NCBI GenBank assembly: GCA_008692225.1
Contig: VICG01000009.1
Coordinates: 2,069,001 to 2,133,000 of the forward strand
Reading direction: 5' to 3'
DNA length: 64,000 nt
Source of the DNA: Monilinia fructicola
Lineage: Eukaryota > Ascomycota > Leotiomycetes > Helotiales > Sclerotiniaceae
A model generated the notes under the pieces. It did no database searches. It saw nothing but the letters and a program-made list of their open reading frames with translations, and had not been told where the DNA came from. Shown here piece after piece: positions 60,797 to 64,000 of this stretch. The first letter of the stretch is position 1. Every line of letters begins with the position of its first letter. The position numbers were made by a program, and so were the translations under genes.

Positions 60797-61977
60797 TTTT
60801 CTATCTTTGTGAACGCAACAATGCATCTCTACCTCAGCAATTCACGTTGACTCTCCTTTGCCTTGTTTCTTCATAATCACATCACAACATGCCCAGATGC
60901 TTGTTCAACATTTTCTTTGATTGATACAAACGAGAGAACATAAAGTAATAAGATACCTACCTAAGTAGTAATCTTACAATAATAAATAGATCAAAGCTGT
61001 CCATGGGTCGTTCCTTTTCTCCTTTCTTTCTTTCTTCCTTTTCTTTCTTTTCTTCACTTCACATTACCTTCGCTTGTAAATTTGAATTAATTTCTTTTTG
61101 CAAGGCTCTCAATCAAGTGAATCTATTCTTCTTCCCTTCTTACTTTCCTTTCCTCTTCCCTTCCGACCTCTTCCCTTCCGACCTCTTCCTTCTTCCCTTC
61201 TGACCTGAAAGTAAATATTCAAGAATACTACTCGGTCAATCTATCACTAATCATGGAATAGGAATCCAAACAACAACATTGATTGTAACAACTACTACTA
61301 AGGTTCTTGTGAGTTCAATCAAATATTTTTGTGGATGCAGTGAGCACTTGCGAGTAACTGACTACATCCATTAGAGCTGCCCTATTGTTCCTGAATCACC
61401 TCCAGTTGTCATCAAAAGTCCAAAGAACGCATCCCAAGAGCTCCAGGGCTTTGGCACTTCTTGTTGTTGTGGAAACAATTGGAAGAACTTTGAAAATCCA
61501 AACAATTGAGGTAAGAGGCATCAACTCTTCATGGTCTGTTCTTGGAGGAGTTGCTAATTCATAGGCAAATTTCAGATTTATCCCTTTCAAGGTTCACTTC
61601 ACCATACAAAAAATCTCGATTCGGTCAAGTAATAAAGTGGTTGTTCATGTCAATTGGTATTTTAAGCTGAGATCAACCTTTCTCTCCTCCATAACCTTCC
61701 ATATTTGCATGCCTCCAAGTTTTTTCTGGGATATATGAACAGTTGGTCACTCTTCCTTAGCCTAGCAGCAGCTATCATCTCAAGATACAAACTTCTACGA
61801 ATATCCTTCCTTCTCGCATCTGCCATAAACTTTATCCGCTTGCATTAGAGTATGCTCGAGCAATTCAAGAGGTAATTTCGCATTCTTGTCGTCAAGGTTG
61901 GTGCGATCAAGTTCCTCAAAAATCAAGAGAATCAAAGAAATGGACTGACTTCTGACCATATAGTAACCTCAGCTGCC

Positions 61978-64000
61978 ATGGTGTACAACAAGTCTCTTGC
62001 TACTCGAGTGTTGCGAGAGCATGTACAGAAGTCTTATGCAGGGATCAATTTTCTTGAACCTTGGAGAAACCTTCCTGAAATTCCAACTAGTCAAGAAATC
62101 CTTCAGGATGTATCATGGCAAAACAATTACGCTCTGGAGCAGCCTTTAGATTATCAAAAGCTGGCAGAACCAAAAGAGTTTGATCCTCGTTTGCCTCATA
62201 ACAATATTGACGGAGCTTGGGACTCTAAGGAACAATACCTTGGTTTTCATTACAGGATCCTTCGTGAAGATGCAGTCGCCCCTCTTCGCCAAGCTGTTGC
62301 GGAATTCAAGAGATATCGCGAGATGAGCGGTACACATGATACCACTGTATACACCGATGTATGCTATGTGACCTTCTAGTGAACGTTTGCGTGCTTACTA
62401 ATGTTATCATAGATCCACCTCATAGGTATACAATTGAGTCCTCTCGGTCCAGCGTTCCGCATCGAATTCTCGAGTGACAGGGCGGGAAAACGCATTCGGT
62501 GGGAGCAGTCAAGTCGCCTTACACCTGGGAGCCTTGTTTGCTTAAGTCCATCAAGTGATATGTTTCGATCTGTTTGTAAAGTTGGCACGGTTGCAGCTCG
62601 CCCTATTGAAGGTGGCCTAGACCGTGACCCTCCACAGGTTGACATCTTTTTTGGGGATCATGAAGATATCATCCTAAACCCAGCTGAATGTGAGTTGCAT
62701 CAAGCGCATGGGTGCACTAAGTACTAAACTTCTTGGTAGCATACATAATGATCCAATCTCGTCTCGGATTTTTCGAAGCGTACCGTCATGTGCTGGTCGC
62801 GCTTCAAAAGCTGACCACTGAAGAATCGTATGTACAACAAAAATGGGAAGATGACTAGAAGGCTGAATGCTGATAATGATAGGCCTTACATTGAAAAATA
62901 TCTGATTCAGATGGACAAAAATATTTCACCACCCGATCATCTCAAGGAAAGACCCTGTTTTGACCTCCGTTCGATTGCTCTGTCAAGAGATGAGCGTCTT
63001 GATGGTCTCACCGATGAAGAGGATGAAAATCTGTGCCATGTAGATCTCTTGAAAGGGTTTCCAAATCTTCCAAAATCAGGAATGGATGATTCTCAACTTG
63101 CTGCTTGTCAACGCATGCTCACCCAAAGCTTAGCAATCGTACAGGTGAGTAAAAGAATTAATTCATTTTTTCCATCATTGTCGCGCATTTTGATTGCGCA
63201 TGAAATTACATTGGCTCTGAACTGACTTCCTCCTCCACTTACAGGGTCCACCGGGTACTGGTAAGACCTTTACTTCTGTCCAAGCCCTCAAAGTCATGTT
63301 GAGTAACAGAAGAGATGGACCTATCATTGTGGCTGCTCAAACTAATCACGCTCTTGACCAATTGCTTACTCATATTGCCGATTTCGAAGACAAGTTTGTT
63401 AGACTTGGAGGCAGATGCGACAAGGGAAAACGCGACAATCCTAGCACGAACATTATATGAACTTCGTCTGACTACGAATGACATGAAGGCCACTCATTTC
63501 TCAACAGTTAGATCCGCTTACAAAGTACACGACGCTGTGATTGAATCAATTCAAGAACTGCTTTTCCCAGTGACACAAGTTATGCATAGAACTCCCTCAC
63601 ATGAAGATCTCTTAACAGCAAAGATTCTATTGGAATGTGGCATCTTGAGCCAGGAACATTACGATTCCTTCTTCGAATCTGGGTGGTCAGGTTCGGGTAA
63701 TGCGGACGATGAGGAGAAAATGGACCCCCTTCCACATTGTAAGTATCCAAGTGCCCTGATTTCGAGCTACTGAACTTTACTCACTAGAACTCTAGGGCTC
63801 GGGAATGAACAGATGACACGCATGCCGAGGACTCCGGTAATCAACAAAAATCTCGAGATAGAAAATCCCGATCAGGAATTTGAACAATTACAAGAGCTTG
63901 AACTTGAATTTCGATCAAAAGATGATGAAGAAGCACTCAGTGGAACATGGATTCCGTTGAGACGTGGTCTTACAGGCAAAATCACTAACCGTCGAGTTAC
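61978..64000 (+). CDS. ZNFX1/Hrr1-like SF1 RNA helicase, partial (5' end)
   Basis: Exons 61978-62358, 62413-62689, 62740-62827, 62883-63144, 63245-63738 and 63796 to beyond the window join in frame, with one single-base correction at 63427-63430 (AAAA read as AAA). The N-terminal region (WRNLPEIPTSQEIL, GAWDSKEQYLGFHYRILRED) and the AGKRIRWEQSSRLTPGSLV block are typical of fungal ZNFX1-type helicases. Then comes the Walker A motif GPPGTGKT (337-344), the Q-like AQTNHALDQLL and VRLGGR. In fission yeast the relative Hrr1 works with Argonaute-pathway proteins in RNAi heterochromatin. The Walker B, motifs IV-VI and any NFX1-type zinc fingers lie beyond the window. An RNA-silencing role is by family only. 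Confidence 0.85.

Larger units (their letters stand above)
59462..61977. other. 2.5 kb gene-free region upstream of the helicase gene
   Basis: No supported gene. It contains a (GGTAT)9 tract and a GGAAAT/GGAAGT hexamer tract, listed separately. A pyrimidine-rich stretch at about 61015-61205 has three imperfect copies of CTTCCCTTCCGACCT near its end. This is probably the promoter and 5' leader of the helicase gene. Confidence 0.55.

Overview
The window looks like a chromosomal segment of a filamentous ascomycete. Genes carry several 45-180 bp introns with GTAAGT/GTATGT donors. Promoters are long, AT-rich islands are gene-free, and the repertoire includes a modular NRPS, a Zn2Cys6 regulator and a MirB-like siderophore transporter. 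A Leotiomycete (Helotiales-like) origin is my inference from remembered protein similarity and was not checked.

Layout. 1-3.1 kb: no gene. 3.1-6.3 kb: a housekeeping block with Gep4-type PGP phosphatase (minus), SmD3 (plus) and an Irc6/p34 adaptin-binding protein (plus). 6.3-10.5 kb: gene-poor. 10.5-11.7 kb: a Myb/SANT-like protein. 11.7-18 kb: AT-rich gene-poor DNA with a (TTA)n microsatellite and a broken ankyrin-repeat gene. 18-22.2 kb: a SidJ-like DUF1749 hydrolase and a MirB-like siderophore transporter, both with ATCWGATAA iron-regulator motifs upstream, which suggests a siderophore uptake-and-hydrolysis pair. 24.7-26.1 kb: an Inp54-like 5-phosphatase. 27-46.7 kb: a biosynthetic cluster of a three-module NRPS (A-T-C x3, last C of the cyclising SHxxxD type), a divergently transcribed Fe(II)/2OG oxygenase, a P450 with an altered I-helix and an ABCC exporter. 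47.3-52.5 kb: an unknown protein, a P450 relic, a Tubby-like protein and a Zn2Cys6 regulator. 52.7-54.7 kb: a G-alpha-like protein fused to a STAND-type N-terminal region and lacking the catalytic Arg and Gln. 56.2-58.3 kb: SAGA subunit Spt8. 58.7-59.4 kb: a TIR element. 62.0 kb to the end: a partial ZNFX1/Hrr1-like SF1 helicase.

How it may work together. The NRPS would build and release a short, perhaps cyclic, peptide; the 2OG oxygenase and P450 would oxidise it; the ABC pump would export it. The product cannot be named from sequence.

Quality warning. Seven places in five otherwise convincing genes (three in the NRPS, one each in the Inp54-like, G-alpha-like, SPT8 and helicase genes) need a single-nucleotide correction to stay in frame. 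Most lie in short homopolymers. Assembly indels are the simplest explanation, so these genes should not be called pseudogenes without checking.
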